From: Symbiodinium natans
Lineage: Eukaryota; Sar; Dinophyceae; Suessiales; Symbiodiniaceae
Direction of reading: 5' to 3'
Assembly: GCA_905221605.1 (NCBI GenBank)
Contig: CAJNDS010002464.1
Location: 1 to 64,000 of the forward strand
Length of the DNA: 64,000 bases
Each line of letters starts with the position of its first letter. Position 1 is the first letter of the stretch. Under the pieces are notes generated by a model. That model ran no database searches. It saw only the letters and a list, made by a program, of their open reading frames with translations, and was not told the origin of the DNA. Positions 43,568 through 52,247 of this stretch are shown here, piece by piece. The position numbers and the translations under genes were made by a program.

Positions 43568-45010
43568 TCAGTCATAAACTTTTAAACCTAAATCCTTAAT
43601 TTCTAATATTTGTTCCGACAGTAATGTTATATAACAAGTATCAGGCATGTTTGTATTAGTTATAGCACCATTTGCAGGTTTCACTTTCAATAACATTTGT
43701 TGTCCTGCTCTTGTATTAATTCCTGTGTAGCTACTATCTGGCACACGTTCAAATGAAAAAGCAAACACAAACTGGCGGTCTCTATATTGTTTAAAATCAA
43801 TTGATAAACTGTGTTGATGGAACATTGGTAAATTTAGTGCCTTTCTCAAATGATAGAAGCACTCGGTAATTGAAGCACAAGGGTATTCAGGATAAAGTTT
43901 AGAACCTAATTGAATTTGAAATTCTAAATCTAAATCAGGGTCATATATTCCTTCATTTGCTGGAAATGATGCCTGTTGTGGATGATAGAAACGACAGAAT
44001 TCTTTATCACAATATTCATACCCTGTGCTTGGGTCTCCGCTCTTGTAAAATGTAACGAACGATGCTACTAATTTAGAGACTGAACGAATAACTTGAACGC
44101 TAAAATTGTCATTTCCCGTTAGTGCTTGTGATTGAGTAATGTAAGTGGTATAAGTAATTGGTAGTCCTTTTCCTTCTAAAAGATGTTTGACATATTCATT
44201 ATTCAAATTATTATCAAGGGTGCAAACATCACAAACAACACGAGCATTATTAATTTGCCATTGAATACTTGTATTTCTGTATCTTGCATTCGCTTGCCCT
44301 GCGTCAGCAGGGTTGACATTATTTACAAAACGATTGCCTACGGCAGTGTTCGCTGTATCATCGTTATAGTTAATAATACAATCAGTAGCATTAGTTACTA
44401 ATTCTAATTCAATAGTGAGATTACCCATATATTTTAATGGTAAATATTTAAACTGACTAAATAAACCACAAAGAGGTTTAAATGCAACAGTCATTTTATT
44501 CTTAAACCCTTGACAATTATAACCATTAACTTCATATTTTAATTCAGGATTTACTCCGTCAGCAAATAGTGTTCTAACTTCGTCATCATATCTATAACCA
44601 AAACCTTCATTTGCTTCGTCTTTCCGTGCTCCTGCTGACATCATTTTAGAGAACATGTGATGAACTCGGTTGTAATTATCAAAGTCTTCTACGACCTGAT
44701 TACCAGCAATAATTCGCATTCGTCTAAAGAATCAATAAGGAGGAGAAAATGGACGAAGCTTATTGTCATAATCACCAGTGTCTTCATTTTGCAATGTAAA
44801 GAAAATTCTTACTGATTGAGGGTCTAACCAAGTATTATCTTCACCGTTTAAAGAAAATTTTAATACACGATTACCGCTGTTTGACTTATAGATATTTGAA
44901 CCAGTCGGCCAGAATGACACACTTCTTCTATCAATAATATAAGAACTACCTTTGTTTAATTTAAATGACAGGTTGTCAATTAGAATATCTTCGGGCGAGA
45001 ACGTTTCCAT
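43568..45010 (-). pseudogene. Major capsid protein (double jelly-roll), interrupted by one TGA
   Basis: The frame from 45010 begins METFSPEDILIDNLSFKL and reads 'DRRSVSFWPTGSNIYKSNSG' and 'WLDPQSVRIFFTLQNED', typical of the first strands of Polinton/PLV capsid proteins. It meets a TGA at 44732-44734, then continues in the same frame with 'FFRRMRIIAGNQVVEDFDNY' through the rest of the double jelly-roll to 43568. Total would be about 480 aa. The second half is complete, ending 'EQILEIKDLGLKVYD'. TGA works as a normal stop in the penton gene of this element, so recoding is unlikely. A TATA-like 'tatatatactg' lies immediately before the start. Confidence 0.9.
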
Positions 45011-45066
45011 CAGTATATATAAACTAGTGTAGAAAATTTAATTAAATATAATTGTTAATATTATAT

Positions 45067-45258
45067 TTAATCAAATAATTTGAAATTATATGAAATTTCT
45101 TTATTATCTTTCTTTTTGTTGTTAATCTCTTTAACTATATTATTTCCTTCGCTATCTTCTACTAACTTACGTATCTCTTCATAACTGTTTTGCTTAAATT
45201 TCTTCTCCTTTGGTTGTTTCTCCAGTTTCTCATATGTCGTTGCTTTGTAATTGAACAT
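45067..45258 (-). CDS. Hypothetical small Lys/Glu-rich protein
   Basis: 63 aa, MFNYKATTYEKLEKQPKEKK, highly charged with probable helix. It sits between the capsid gene and a GIY-YIG gene, overlapping the frameshifted zinc-finger tail of the latter by about 29 bp. No recognised family. Confidence 0.45.
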   Translation of the reverse strand: MFNYKATTYEKLEKQPKEKKFKQNSYEEIRKLVEDSEGNNIVKEINNKKKDNKEISYNFKLFD

Positions 45259-45833
45259 TATTAATATTACTTAGATTATTTAATGCTTCTTGATGTTTTT
45301 TACTTCTCAAATGTAATGGTTTATTCTTTTTGTTATGAACAGTGCCACAGACATCACAAGAGATTTTTACACTTGTTATTTCATCATACCTTTTTTTTAT
45401 TCTTAATGTTTATTTCTTCTCTCTTGCTGTCGTAGTATACTTTGTTCTTTTCGTTGAGACTTTTCCTATTGTTTTCTCTATAAATCTGCTTTTGAGGATA
45501 ATATCGCTCCTTGAACTCTTTACAATATTCACTCATAGTCCTACCTGCCACTTGACTGTTCAAAGTTCCTAAATCCCTTATATATTTGCCTTCAATTGCT
45601 CTCAACTGTTCTATGTTTTCACAAGGGCATTCTTTTATTAATTCAATCCTGAAATGTTCTACTCCTATTTCGCTCATCTTCTGGTATAACTTTATATGGC
45701 TGTCTCTCTTGCTTCTCATACTAGTTCTATGTTCTGCCATTCTTTTGGATAAAGGTTGGCATGTAGAACATATATAAATATCATCGGTAATGTCATTAAC
45801 AATTTGATAAATCTTTGCTTTATCGTATCCCAT
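45230..45833 (-). pseudogene. GIY-YIG endonuclease with C2H2 tail, frameshifted and with altered core
   Basis: The first frame (45833 to 45384) has the GIY-YIG fold: 'AKIYQIVN', then 'IYICST' where the usual Gly of YIG is Cys, Arg in 'LSKRMAEH' and Glu in 'AIEGKYI', followed by the shared 'LNSQVAGRT' segment and a charged linker. At a run of eight T on the plus strand (about 45391-45398) the frame shifts; the other frame continues with 'DEITSVKISCDVCGTVH' and 'HLRSKKHQEAL', a C2H2 finger like those ending its two paralogues, and stops at 45230. Both the frameshift and the G-to-C change suggest inactivity. In the family this is a homing-type nuclease. Confidence 0.7.
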
Positions 45834-45871
45834 CTTCGGATATATACTGTTTAATACTGTTATTTCCTTAA

Positions 45872-46516
45872 TTATGTTTCAAACTGTTCCATAAATTCTT
45901 CTCGTGTTAAGGGTAAATTACCTGCCTTGTTATGAACATTAGCAATATCAGCATAACTATGATTATCAAGCGGGTTTAAAGAACTTCTGTTTAAGTTAAT
46001 TGTGGCATTATCAAACATACTAACAACATCACCAGCCTTTCGTATTCTTAGGTTTGTTCCTGTATCTTCTGGTCTTTGACTTGAAACAAAAGGAGACCCG
46101 TAACTACGACTTCTGAAAATATTACCATAATCATTATTTATTTGTTGTCCTACCGCTGAACCTAAACTATGACTAATAATATCAGTAATTCCTGTGAGTT
46201 TCTTACCATCAACCTCTATAGTTCCGTCTTCAATAAATTTATCAACGTCTTTGTATCTTTTTGTTTGTTGTGTCTGATACAATGGTAATTTTAAGTCATC
46301 ATATACATCTCTACCGCTTTTCGTTCCAGCTATGTATAAAATAGAACCATTTTGATAAATACCTTCGGGATTTTCATAAGCAAGTCTTAATCCTTGCGTA
46401 TCGGTTAAAAATGTTTCATTGTCAGTTAATTCGTCTCTAACTTCATTATGTAATTTACTTCTTGTGTTAGGTGCTTCGTATGGTATTCCTTCATTTCTTC
46501 GCTTATGTTTGTGCAT
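45872..46516 (-). CDS. Lipase-like alpha/beta hydrolase
   Basis: 214 aa. 'LYIAGTKSGRDVYDDL' (60-75) resembles the early strand and oxyanion region of class 3 lipases. The nucleophile elbow is 'ISHSLGS' (Ser117), followed by 'YGSPFV'; Asp163 ('KAGDVVSMFD') and His186 ('DNHSYAD') are in the right order for a catalytic triad. Lipase or phospholipase genes occur in some Polinton-like viruses, where a role in entry or release has been proposed. Appears intact. No signal peptide is seen; the start is Lys/His/Arg-rich. Confidence 0.75.
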   Translation of the reverse strand: MHKHKRRNEGIPYEAPNTRSKLHNEVRDELTDNETFLTDTQGLRLAYENPEGIYQNGSILYIAGTKSGRDVYDDLKLPLYQTQQTKRYKDVDKFIEDGTIEVDGKKLTGITDIISHSLGSAVGQQINNDYGNIFRSRSYGSPFVSSQRPEDTGTNLRIRKAGDVVSMFDNATINLNRSSLNPLDNHSYADIANVHNKAGNLPLTREEFMEQFET

Positions 46517-46558
46517 GAGGAAAAAAACTTATAAAATTATTTTGTCAGTTAATTAATA

Positions 46559-47395
46559 ATGCTCAAGTTCAAAAAGGTATATATTGACAGTTCATATAAA
46601 GTCAGTGGCACACCATCAAATTTTACAATTGACTTACCTGAAACTGTTCAGTTAGAGGATAATATGCTATGTCAAATACACGAGGTAAGCATTCCTCATT
46701 CTTGGTACTCAATAAACAACACAAACAATAATATTTATTGGAGACATCAAGTTATTCCACCAGGTGTAATAGCAGGTATTACTTATCGTAAAGTAACCAT
46801 CCCTGAAGGTAACTATACAGCAGTTGATTTAGCACAAACAATACAAATAGCAATCAATTTATTGGTTGATACAGGGGACAGACCTAATACATATTCTTTA
46901 AGTTACAACACATCAACTAATAAGTTTACAATCAGTTCTAATTACTCAACTGTTATTTTTGTTCTTCTGACTGATGGAGAAGTAGCTCCGTTAGCAGGTT
47001 CATTTTCAGACCCTGTAAATACCAACAGTCTCAACTCTATGAATAGAGTTATAGGTAACACAACACCAGCAACTGACGCTTATACTAATGTAGCACCTTA
47101 TACAACTAATTTTGTAGACCTCACTCCTGTAAAAAATATATACATACATTGTAATGAAATAAGTAACTATAATCAACTAACAGTAGCGGGTAATTCAAGC
47201 ATAGTTAAGAAAGTTCCAGTTAATGTTCCTTATTTAGGTATTATTAACGATAATGAATTAAGTTCGGTGGATTATATAGACTGTTCTAACAAACTGCTTC
47301 GTAGAACGAATTGGAGACTGACAGACCATTTAAATCAAGTAATAGATTTAAATAATGTGGATATAAGTTTTACAATAACATTTTTCAGAGGGTGA
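46559..47395 (+). CDS. Penton / minor capsid protein (single jelly-roll)
   Basis: 278 aa, MLKFKKVYIDSSYKVSGTPS. The pattern 'NFTIDLPETVQLEDNMLCQI' plus 'SIPHSWYSINNTNNNIYW', 'TIPEGNYTAVDLAQTIQIAI' and 'IYIHCNEI' in the C-terminal half matches minor capsid proteins of Polintons and virophages, which form the capsid vertices. Ends in TGA. It is divergent from the lipase gene, with which it shares a 42-bp intergenic region. Complete and without lesions, unlike the major capsid gene. Confidence 0.88.
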   Translation: MLKFKKVYIDSSYKVSGTPSNFTIDLPETVQLEDNMLCQIHEVSIPHSWYSINNTNNNIYWRHQVIPPGVIAGITYRKVTIPEGNYTAVDLAQTIQIAINLLVDTGDRPNTYSLSYNTSTNKFTISSNYSTVIFVLLTDGEVAPLAGSFSDPVNTNSLNSMNRVIGNTTPATDAYTNVAPYTTNFVDLTPVKNIYIHCNEISNYNQLTVAGNSSIVKKVPVNVPYLGIINDNELSSVDYIDCSNKLLRRTNWRLTDHLNQVIDLNNVDISFTITFFRG

Positions 47396-47431
47396 AAAGA
47401 TATATAAAGATGAAAAATGATATATTATATT

Positions 47432-48073
47432 ATGGAAAATAAGTATATGAAGGGTAAGATTTATAAACTTGTTGATGTAGGATATAACAAATGCTACATA
47501 GGTTCTACAATTGAAAATCTTTCAAATAGAATAGCAAAACACCGCTATTCTTATAAAATGTGGTGCTCTGGTAAACCTATTATTAAATGCACGGTCTTTG
47601 ATATGTTTGAAGAATTCGGCATTGACAATATTAAAATTGAAGAGATTGAAAAATACCCCTGTAAAGATAAAGCAGAGTTAGAAGCACGAGAGGGTTTTTT
47701 CATAAAGAATAGTGACTGTGTAAATAAAACAATTGTGGGGAGAACCAAAAAACAATGGGAGGAAGACAATAAGGATCACATCAAGCAGAACAAACAAAAT
47801 TATTACCAACAAAACAAAGATGCTTTATGTGAGAGCACGAGACAGTATTATCACAACAACTGTGAAAAAATAAAACTCACTTTTATTTGTGAATGTGGTG
47901 GTAGCGTAACAGTAGGACATAAGACAAGACACCGAAAAACATTAAAGCATCAAAACTATATAAATCACACCAACAAGAACCAACAAATTGTTCTTAAATT
48001 TATCTATATTATTTCTATTTTCATAATAAATAGAAAAAATATAGAATATATTATATATGTCAGCAGAACATGA
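47432..48073 (+). CDS. GIY-YIG endonuclease with C2H2-like tail
   Basis: The frame is open from 47417, but the Met at 47432 (MENKYMKGKIYKLVD) follows 'gatatattatatt', the same close-to-ATG AT-rich box as other genes. 'GKIYKLVD ... CYIGST' gives the GIY and YIG elements intact; Arg in 'LSNRIAKHR' and Glu in 'EAREGFF' are the expected catalytic residues. A linker leads to 'CECGGSVTVGHKTRHRKTLK', a C2H2-like finger. The last 35 residues are hydrophobic and read into the next gene, overlapping it by 17 bp. Paralogue of the genes at 45230 and 52248. Confidence 0.82.
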   Translation: MENKYMKGKIYKLVDVGYNKCYIGSTIENLSNRIAKHRYSYKMWCSGKPIIKCTVFDMFEEFGIDNIKIEEIEKYPCKDKAELEAREGFFIKNSDCVNKTIVGRTKKQWEEDNKDHIKQNKQNYYQQNKDALCESTRQYYHNNCEKIKLTFICECGGSVTVGHKTRHRKTLKHQNYINHTNKNQQIVLKFIYIISIFIINRKNIEYIIYVSRT

Positions 48074-48611
48074 GGAGGTAATTGAAGAAGAGCCCAACAA
48101 TAATACAGAAGAAGTCCCTGAACCAGTCGTTGAAACAAAAACCGAAGAAGTCAAACAAGAACCACCCAAGGACGAACAAAATGAAGCACCTAAGGAAGAA
48201 GAAGAACAATTCAAAAACAAAACCGACAGGATGAAAAACAAAAAAGTCAAATGTGAAGGATGTCAAGCAGAGATGACACTAAAAACATTAAGGTATTCTC
48301 ATAAATGTAATGGCAAAACAGAGGACAACCCAATTAAACCAAAGCCAAAGCCAAGAGCTGTAGCAGTTAAACCTATTGAAAACCAAGTAATAAAAACAAT
48401 CCCACCAACAAGAGTTAAAGAACCAGCCGTTCAATATTCAGAGCCCATTGAAGTTAAAACAAAATCTAAACCAGCCGTAATGAAAGAACCTGAACCACCA
48501 AAACAATTAACAGCAAGAGAATTATTAGAAGCATCTTATAACGAAATAAGAAAAGCAAAGAGAGAGGAACATATACAAAAAATCAACAGCTTTAAACCTA
48601 AAATGTTTTAA
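48057..48611 (+). CDS. Acidic, Pro/Lys/Glu-rich protein with one zinc-finger-like motif
   Basis: 184 aa. The first 55 residues are strongly acidic (EEVIEEEPNNNTEEVPEP). 'CEGCQAEMTLKTLRYSHKC' (about 72-90) has C2HC spacing. A Pro/Lys-rich linker follows, and a helix with 'TARELLEASYNEIRKAKREE' closes the protein. First of four co-directional genes with tiny gaps that may encode virion components. The family is not recognised. Confidence 0.6.
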   Translation: MSAEHEEVIEEEPNNNTEEVPEPVVETKTEEVKQEPPKDEQNEAPKEEEEQFKNKTDRMKNKKVKCEGCQAEMTLKTLRYSHKCNGKTEDNPIKPKPKPRAVAVKPIENQVIKTIPPTRVKEPAVQYSEPIEVKTKSKPAVMKEPEPPKQLTARELLEASYNEIRKAKREEHIQKINSFKPKMF

Positions 48612-48648
48612 TTATATTTAATAATAATAATCTATTATTAAATATAAT

Positions 48649-48975
48649 ATGAGTATGTTTAAGAGTAAACCAGAGATGAGGCGTATGCCGATGGTTAGTC
48701 AGACGTATGACATAGATGATACAATCGGTGTGGCTTCACGCCAAAAATATTTAGAGGATGTAAAATTAAGAATAGAGGAAGCAGAAAACAGAGGTAAAAA
48801 TGTAAGATTAAGAAACGATTGGGTACAGCATCAAAAGAAAAGTTTATATCAAGGTGAATTAGATGATATAAACAGACAGTTAGAGCGTCCAATGATGCCA
48901 GTTAGAACAAAGGAGGAACTAAGGAAGCGTCAAGATGAACTTAAAACAATCATGAAAGAAATAATTTACATCTAA
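48649..48975 (+). CDS. Small helical protein, putative virion component
   Basis: 108 aa, MSMFKSKPEMRRMPMVSQTY, then charged helices ('ARSRQKYLEDV'-like region, 'KEELRKRQDELKTIMKEI'). An AT palindrome (48610-48648) precedes it. It lies in a string with the 48057, 48989 and 50032 genes. No homologue is recognised. Confidence 0.55.
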   Translation: MSMFKSKPEMRRMPMVSQTYDIDDTIGVASRQKYLEDVKLRIEEAENRGKNVRLRNDWVQHQKKSLYQGELDDINRQLERPMMPVRTKEELRKRQDELKTIMKEIIYI

Positions 48976-48988
48976 CTTTAAATATAAT

Positions 48989-50011
48989 ATGATTCAAACA
49001 TTAAAATCAGAATTGAAATTAAGACCTACGTATGATGAATTGGTTGGTATGATTGAAGCACAAGGAGACCCTAACCGCCCATCAATAGAACAAGTAATTG
49101 ACAGAAAAGCAACATTATTTAGAAACAATCAGTTCGGAAGTCAATTTGATAATCTTGATTTTTTAGGATTGAAGAAGCAAGAAGAAGACAGAGCAAGGGA
49201 TAATTTAAGACAGGCACAAGTAAGAAAGGCAGGGATAGACGCAGGGACATCAACAGGGATGGTGGACCTTAGAGCACAAGGTTTTGAAACACCTTCTGAA
49301 GTGTACGCGATGGATGATGAAGAAGACAATGTTATGTTAAGTGAAGATATTGCCAGAATAAGGGCTGAAATGGAACGCAGTAGACAGAGACAACAACAAG
49401 CACAACAAGCAACGTCATCAACAGCAAGAAGTGATTTAGATGAAGCACATAGACAACAATTGCCTACTGGTATCCCTATCGGTCAACCTTCGGGTGTTGA
49501 TTTAAGTCAACCTGCTAGCAGTTCTCAACCAGCAACCATACCAGCACAGCTAGTAGAGAGTTCAGACGAGGAACTTATACCAGCCGATGATACAAGTGGA
49601 GAAACAAGACCTTTTCAAAGAGCCATTCAATACTGGAACAATGACATTGACGAAATGAGACAAAAACAAAATGTTACCTATGAGGATTTGATGTTTCAAC
49701 TTCATGCAAGAGGACAATTGTCTGAAGCCATTCAAGAAAAGGTAGAAGACCTACCAGATGATGACAGTAGAAAAATATATCTTCTGAGAATTATTGAAAA
49801 ACTTATAGGTTCTGGTGGTGAAGATAACGAGTGGCAGGTAGCAGTAAATCAGGAATTATTCAAAAAGAGATTAAAAGACTGGCAAGAAATGAGAAAACCG
49901 AAACAAGGAGTTGTTAAAAGTTTTCTAGCAAGTGCAGGTTCTGCTGTTGCTGAAGCAGGAAAACAAGCACTTATCGCAGGTGCACAAAATGCGATAATGA
50001 GTTTAATATAA
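48989..50011 (+). CDS. Hypothetical protein, putative virion component
   Basis: 340 aa. Starts with 'LKLRPTYDELVGMI', a motif shared with the next gene ('LRLKPTYEKME'). A Gln/Arg-rich helix (ERSRQRQQQAQQATSSTA) and a Ser/Pro linker precede a second charged domain ('YWNNDIDEMRQKQNVTYEDL'). It ends in an Ala/Gly-rich hydrophobic segment ('VKSFLASAGSAVAEAGKQAL') that could insert in a membrane or pack inside the capsid. The 'RPTYEEL' kind of start is common among PLV structural proteins in my recollection, but a search is needed. Confidence 0.6.
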   Translation: MIQTLKSELKLRPTYDELVGMIEAQGDPNRPSIEQVIDRKATLFRNNQFGSQFDNLDFLGLKKQEEDRARDNLRQAQVRKAGIDAGTSTGMVDLRAQGFETPSEVYAMDDEEDNVMLSEDIARIRAEMERSRQRQQQAQQATSSTARSDLDEAHRQQLPTGIPIGQPSGVDLSQPASSSQPATIPAQLVESSDEELIPADDTSGETRPFQRAIQYWNNDIDEMRQKQNVTYEDLMFQLHARGQLSEAIQEKVEDLPDDDSRKIYLLRIIEKLIGSGGEDNEWQVAVNQELFKKRLKDWQEMRKPKQGVVKSFLASAGSAVAEAGKQALIAGAQNAIMSLI

Positions 50012-50031
50012 TAATATAAGTATAAGTATAC

Positions 50032-50790
50032 ATGTTAAGATTGAAACCCACTTATGAAAAAATGGAGAGAGAGGCAAAAACAAGACGATTAAAAATGTTA
50101 CCAGAAAGGGAAAGAAGAACACAGCAAGGTATATTATTAGATGATGTCAATTTTGATGATTTTGATTTAGATAATTATGATAAGAAGATGATAATAATGA
50201 ATGAGAACCCAGATAAGGGAACACAAACAGATATGTTCTTTAATTCTTCATCTTCTTCTTCATCTAGTAAAAGCTCCGATAAATCTGAAATGGAACAAAT
50301 AGAACAGTTGAAGGAAGAATTAAGTAATATATCAAGCAAACCAAGTAGTGAAGCAGAACAAGAACAAGAACAACCGGAAAAACAGAAATCATTGTTAAGA
50401 AGAATGTTAGATAGTATGTTTGATATTGATGGAGGTAGTGTTCCATCTTCTAGAATAAGTAGTGCATCTGAGGATAATCAACCAGTAGAAACAAAGAAAA
50501 GCAACACACCGCCAGTATTCAGTTCGTCATCATCGTCGCGAAGCTCACGAGGCTCTGACGAGCGACCAGTATTACTACCAGTTGAAACACAACCCACGCC
50601 ACCAATTAGTTTACACTCATCACCACCAATTAGTATACATTCATCGCCACCAGTAAGTGTACGAAGTTCTCGTTCCAATACAATAGAATATGTACCTAGC
50701 TCTAGTTCAAGTTCTAGCAATAGGACAGTGCAATATCTAAGCTCAGGGAGTTCTTCACGTAGAACATCCCATGTGTCAATAAGTTCATAA
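50032..50790 (+). CDS. Ser-rich disordered protein, putative virion component
   Basis: 252 aa. N-terminus 'MLRLKPTYEKMEREAKTRR' echoes the preceding protein. An acidic Asp-rich patch (DDVNFDDFDLDNYDKK) is followed by poly-Ser runs, a Glu/Gln stretch, tandem 'SSPPISIHSSPPVSV' type repeats and Ser/Arg segments. Predicted to be mostly disordered. The antisense frame is a shadow. Separated from the upstream stop by 20 bp. Confidence 0.55.
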   Translation: MLRLKPTYEKMEREAKTRRLKMLPERERRTQQGILLDDVNFDDFDLDNYDKKMIIMNENPDKGTQTDMFFNSSSSSSSSKSSDKSEMEQIEQLKEELSNISSKPSSEAEQEQEQPEKQKSLLRRMLDSMFDIDGGSVPSSRISSASEDNQPVETKKSNTPPVFSSSSSSRSSRGSDERPVLLPVETQPTPPISLHSSPPISIHSSPPVSVRSSRSNTIEYVPSSSSSSSNRTVQYLSSGSSSRRTSHVSISS

Positions 50791-50834
50791 TAACATTGAA
50801 TAAATGAATATTTACTTTAAAGATTTTTGGGTTC

Positions 50835-50878
50835 AAAAAACAAAAATACTTAAAGAAATATTCACATTTATAATTAAA
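50835..50878 (+). promoter_or_regulatory. ACTTAAAG promoter-like box
   Basis: 'aaaatacttaaagaaatatt' about 30 bp before the ATG at 50879, matching the boxes before the 34742 and 53084 genes. This is the reason for choosing the internal start of the next gene. Confidence 0.5.
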
Positions 50879-51235
50879 ATGAGTAGCTATTTTGTTGGTA
50901 ATGATGGAATACAAACTCAAATAAGTTCAGATTTGTTTGATGTTATGTGGAACAGCATAGAAGAAAATGAAGAACAGGAAGTAAAATCACAAAAGGACAA
51001 AAAGAAAGAACATAATGATAGACTAAATAAACTAAACAGGGAAAACGGTTATTTTAAGAAATATTTCAAAGAAAATGATAAATCTTTTGAGTGTGATAGA
51101 TGTGGATGTATTATTAGTAGTTCAACTAACAAGTCAAAGCATATGAAAACAAATAAATGTAAAATGCTATATAAAGAAAGACAAGAAAGAGAGATGGAAG
51201 ACAAAATAATAAGGAAAATATTGTATGGTAATTAA
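50879..51235 (+). CDS. Small C2H2 zinc-finger protein
   Basis: 118 aa from MSSYFVGNDGIQTQISSDLF; the frame opens at 50804 but those 25 codons contain the promoter-like box. A charged helix leads to 'CDRCGCIISSSTNKSKHMKT' plus 'NKC', a C2HC/C2H2 finger very like the tail of the GIY-YIG protein at 52248 ('CPNCGVFVRKGGMNRHMKTD'). There is no nuclease core. Possibly a DNA-binding accessory of replication or transcription (inference). Confidence 0.65.
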   Translation: MSSYFVGNDGIQTQISSDLFDVMWNSIEENEEQEVKSQKDKKKEHNDRLNKLNRENGYFKKYFKENDKSFECDRCGCIISSSTNKSKHMKTNKCKMLYKERQEREMEDKIIRKILYGN

Positions 51236-51280
51236 AAAAAAAAACATAATTAATATTAATTTTTCTACTTAATATTAATT

Positions 51281-52216
51281 ATGAGTAAAGAACAGGATGA
51301 AATTCTGGAGAAAATATACTATGACCTTGAACGTGGTTATGGTTCTGTTCGTAATCTTTATGAAGAAGCAAATAAAGATGGTGCAGGTGTTAGTTTAAAC
51401 TATGTGAAGGACTGGGTTAAAAAACAAACAATTAATCAAAGAAGAAATTATAAAAAGTATAACAGTTATTCAGCACCATATGCTAGGGCAGTTTATCAGT
51501 TGGACATTATGGACATGGTAAGCTTAATGAAGGACACAGACACTTTTAAGGAAGGGTATAAAAGGTATGCTTTATTATGCATTGACATTTTTAGTAAGAA
51601 GATGCACATTGTACCCATGCAAAACAGAGACGGTGAAACGGTGTTTGATGCATATATGGAATGCTTTAAGGTTTTAGGATATCCAGAGTCAATTTATACT
51701 GATGATGACGGTGCTTTTAATTATAAAAAGTTACAAGACTGGTTGAAGGGCGAGGGTATAAATCATGTAGTAACTTTGACACATGCTAACGTAGCAGAGA
51801 GAGCCATCAGGACGATAAAAAAGATGATTGGAGACAGAGCATTAGTGACTAAGGGTGCGTGGACAATTTTACTAAAACCAGTGCTTGATAAGTACAATAA
51901 AACCATGAAACACTCAACAACGGAAATGACACCGAACGAGGCACACAAAGATGAAAACGTTGTAAACGTCAAAGCTAATTCAGTATTGAAAGAAAAATAT
52001 TTAAGAAAATATCCTAAAGTTGACGTTGGTGATAAGGTTAGAATATTTGTAAAAGGAAAAGGTAACTACAGCAGTCGCAAAGAATCTCGTAACCAGTGGA
52101 GCGAACAAACACACACGGTTCAGGAAATAGGTAGAGACCTTCAACTTAACAAGCATTATATCCTAGAAGGTAAATCTAAAAAATACAATAGACATGAAAT
52201 ATTATTGATAGATTAG
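51281..52216 (+). CDS. Retroviral-type (rve) integrase
   Basis: 311 aa. The N-terminal 60 residues form a helical, HTH-like region. The RNase H fold catalytic core follows with D75 ('QLDIMDM'), D141 ('YTDDDGAF') and E173 ('NVAERAIRTIKKMIG'), the DDE triad in the order and approximate spacing of Polinton integrases. The C-terminus ('VGDKVRIFVKGKGNYSSRKE ... WSEQTHTVQEI') resembles the SH3-like or chromo-adjacent domain of this family. It catalyses joining of the TIR ends to host DNA. Open reading frame intact, in contrast to the polymerase and capsid genes. Confidence 0.93.
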   Translation: MSKEQDEILEKIYYDLERGYGSVRNLYEEANKDGAGVSLNYVKDWVKKQTINQRRNYKKYNSYSAPYARAVYQLDIMDMVSLMKDTDTFKEGYKRYALLCIDIFSKKMHIVPMQNRDGETVFDAYMECFKVLGYPESIYTDDDGAFNYKKLQDWLKGEGINHVVTLTHANVAERAIRTIKKMIGDRALVTKGAWTILLKPVLDKYNKTMKHSTTEMTPNEAHKDENVVNVKANSVLKEKYLRKYPKVDVGDKVRIFVKGKGNYSSRKESRNQWSEQTHTVQEIGRDLQLNKHYILEGKSKKYNRHEILLID

Positions 52217-52247
52217 GGCTTAAAGAGAAAGGGAACTATAATATATT

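Noticed and set aside
44732-44734. Stop codon recoding (TGA as an amino acid)
   Set aside because: TGA closes the penton gene properly and in-frame TGA codons are absent from the other intact genes, so a nonsense change is simpler.
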